Shown here in pieces: positions 63,997 through 64,000 of a stretch of DNA of 64,000 nucleotides. Source of the stretch: Rubellimicrobium rubrum (GTDB taxonomy: Bacteria > Pseudomonadota > Alphaproteobacteria > Rhodobacterales > Rhodobacteraceae); the NCBI RefSeq assembly GCF_006152115.1, contig NZ_VDFU01000001.1:186001-250000 (forward strand), written 5' to 3'. The notes beneath the pieces were generated by a model. The model did not search any database and was not told where the DNA came from. It saw only the letters and a list, made by a program, of their open reading frames with translations. Positions within the stretch are counted from its first letter, which is position 1. Each line of letters starts with the position of its first letter. The position numbers were made by a program, and so were the translations under genes.

Positions 63997-64000
63997 CTCC

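Noticed and set aside
1-64000. CRISPR arrays, insertion sequences, prophage or integrase genes
   Set aside because: I saw no regularly spaced repeats, transposase or integrase motifs, or flanking duplications.

Overview
The window is 64 kb of high-GC chromosomal DNA from an alphaproteobacterium, most likely order Rhodobacterales. The evidence is the gene content and order: PhyR/NepR/EcfG general stress locus, ScfR-type regulator, NDUFA12 complex I subunit, DUF2155, bolA-dnaJ-cobS-cobT order, LpcC-type LPS core mannosyltransferase, and recN/bamD/lpxC next to the expected cell-division end. Coding density is very high, with many 1-8 nt overlaps between co-transcribed genes. I see no rRNA, tRNA, insertion sequence, prophage or CRISPR array.

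Layout. 0-3.4 kb: a minus-strand regulatory set (ScfR-like regulator, receiver protein, small membrane protein, truncated CbrA-like transporter/sensor). 3.5-6.8 kb: accB-accC-aat. 6.8-9.2 kb: a minus-strand envelope and respiration set (small basic protein, DUF2155, mlaD, NDUFA12) and SMR transporter plus RidA-like protein. 9.4-11.4 kb: clpP and clpX. 11.5-15 kb: general stress response (kinase, ecfG, nepR against divergent phyR). 15-19 kb: lipoprotein, moaA, waaA, lpcC. 19-26.4 kb: an M20 amidohydrolase divergent from a five-gene peptide-type ABC importer. 26-33 kb: DUF3422 protein, ornithine decarboxylase with a long leader, rluE-like gene, pntAB. 33-38.5 kb: scattered catabolic genes (kynureninase, sugar isomerase, glutamine-amidotransferase-like hydrolase, malate synthase G). 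38.5-40 kb: ArsR regulator with two AHSA1/SRPBCC genes, the second broken by an amber codon, and a short DUF2256 gene. 40-46 kb: pepN, acyltransferase, two tandem lytic-transglycosylase-like proteins. 46-56.8 kb: gatB, DUF4177, bolA, dnaJ, an ECF sigma/anti-sigma pair, cobS, FMN reductase, cobT, pepP-like and DUF427 genes. 56.8-64 kb: recN, then aldo-keto reductase/GntR/altronate-dehydratase-type genes, then bamD and lpxC.

The main leads come from intergenic DNA. The ArsR and GntR genes both appear to be transcribed as leaderless mRNAs from promoters whose -10 elements sit inside palindromic operators. The ornithine decarboxylase leader has a terminator-like hairpin, repeats around a perfect palindrome and a short upstream ORF. 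A close match to the EcfG promoter precedes a membrane protein of unknown function. None of this amounts to a wholly new multigene system, and most protein-coding genes belong to known families.
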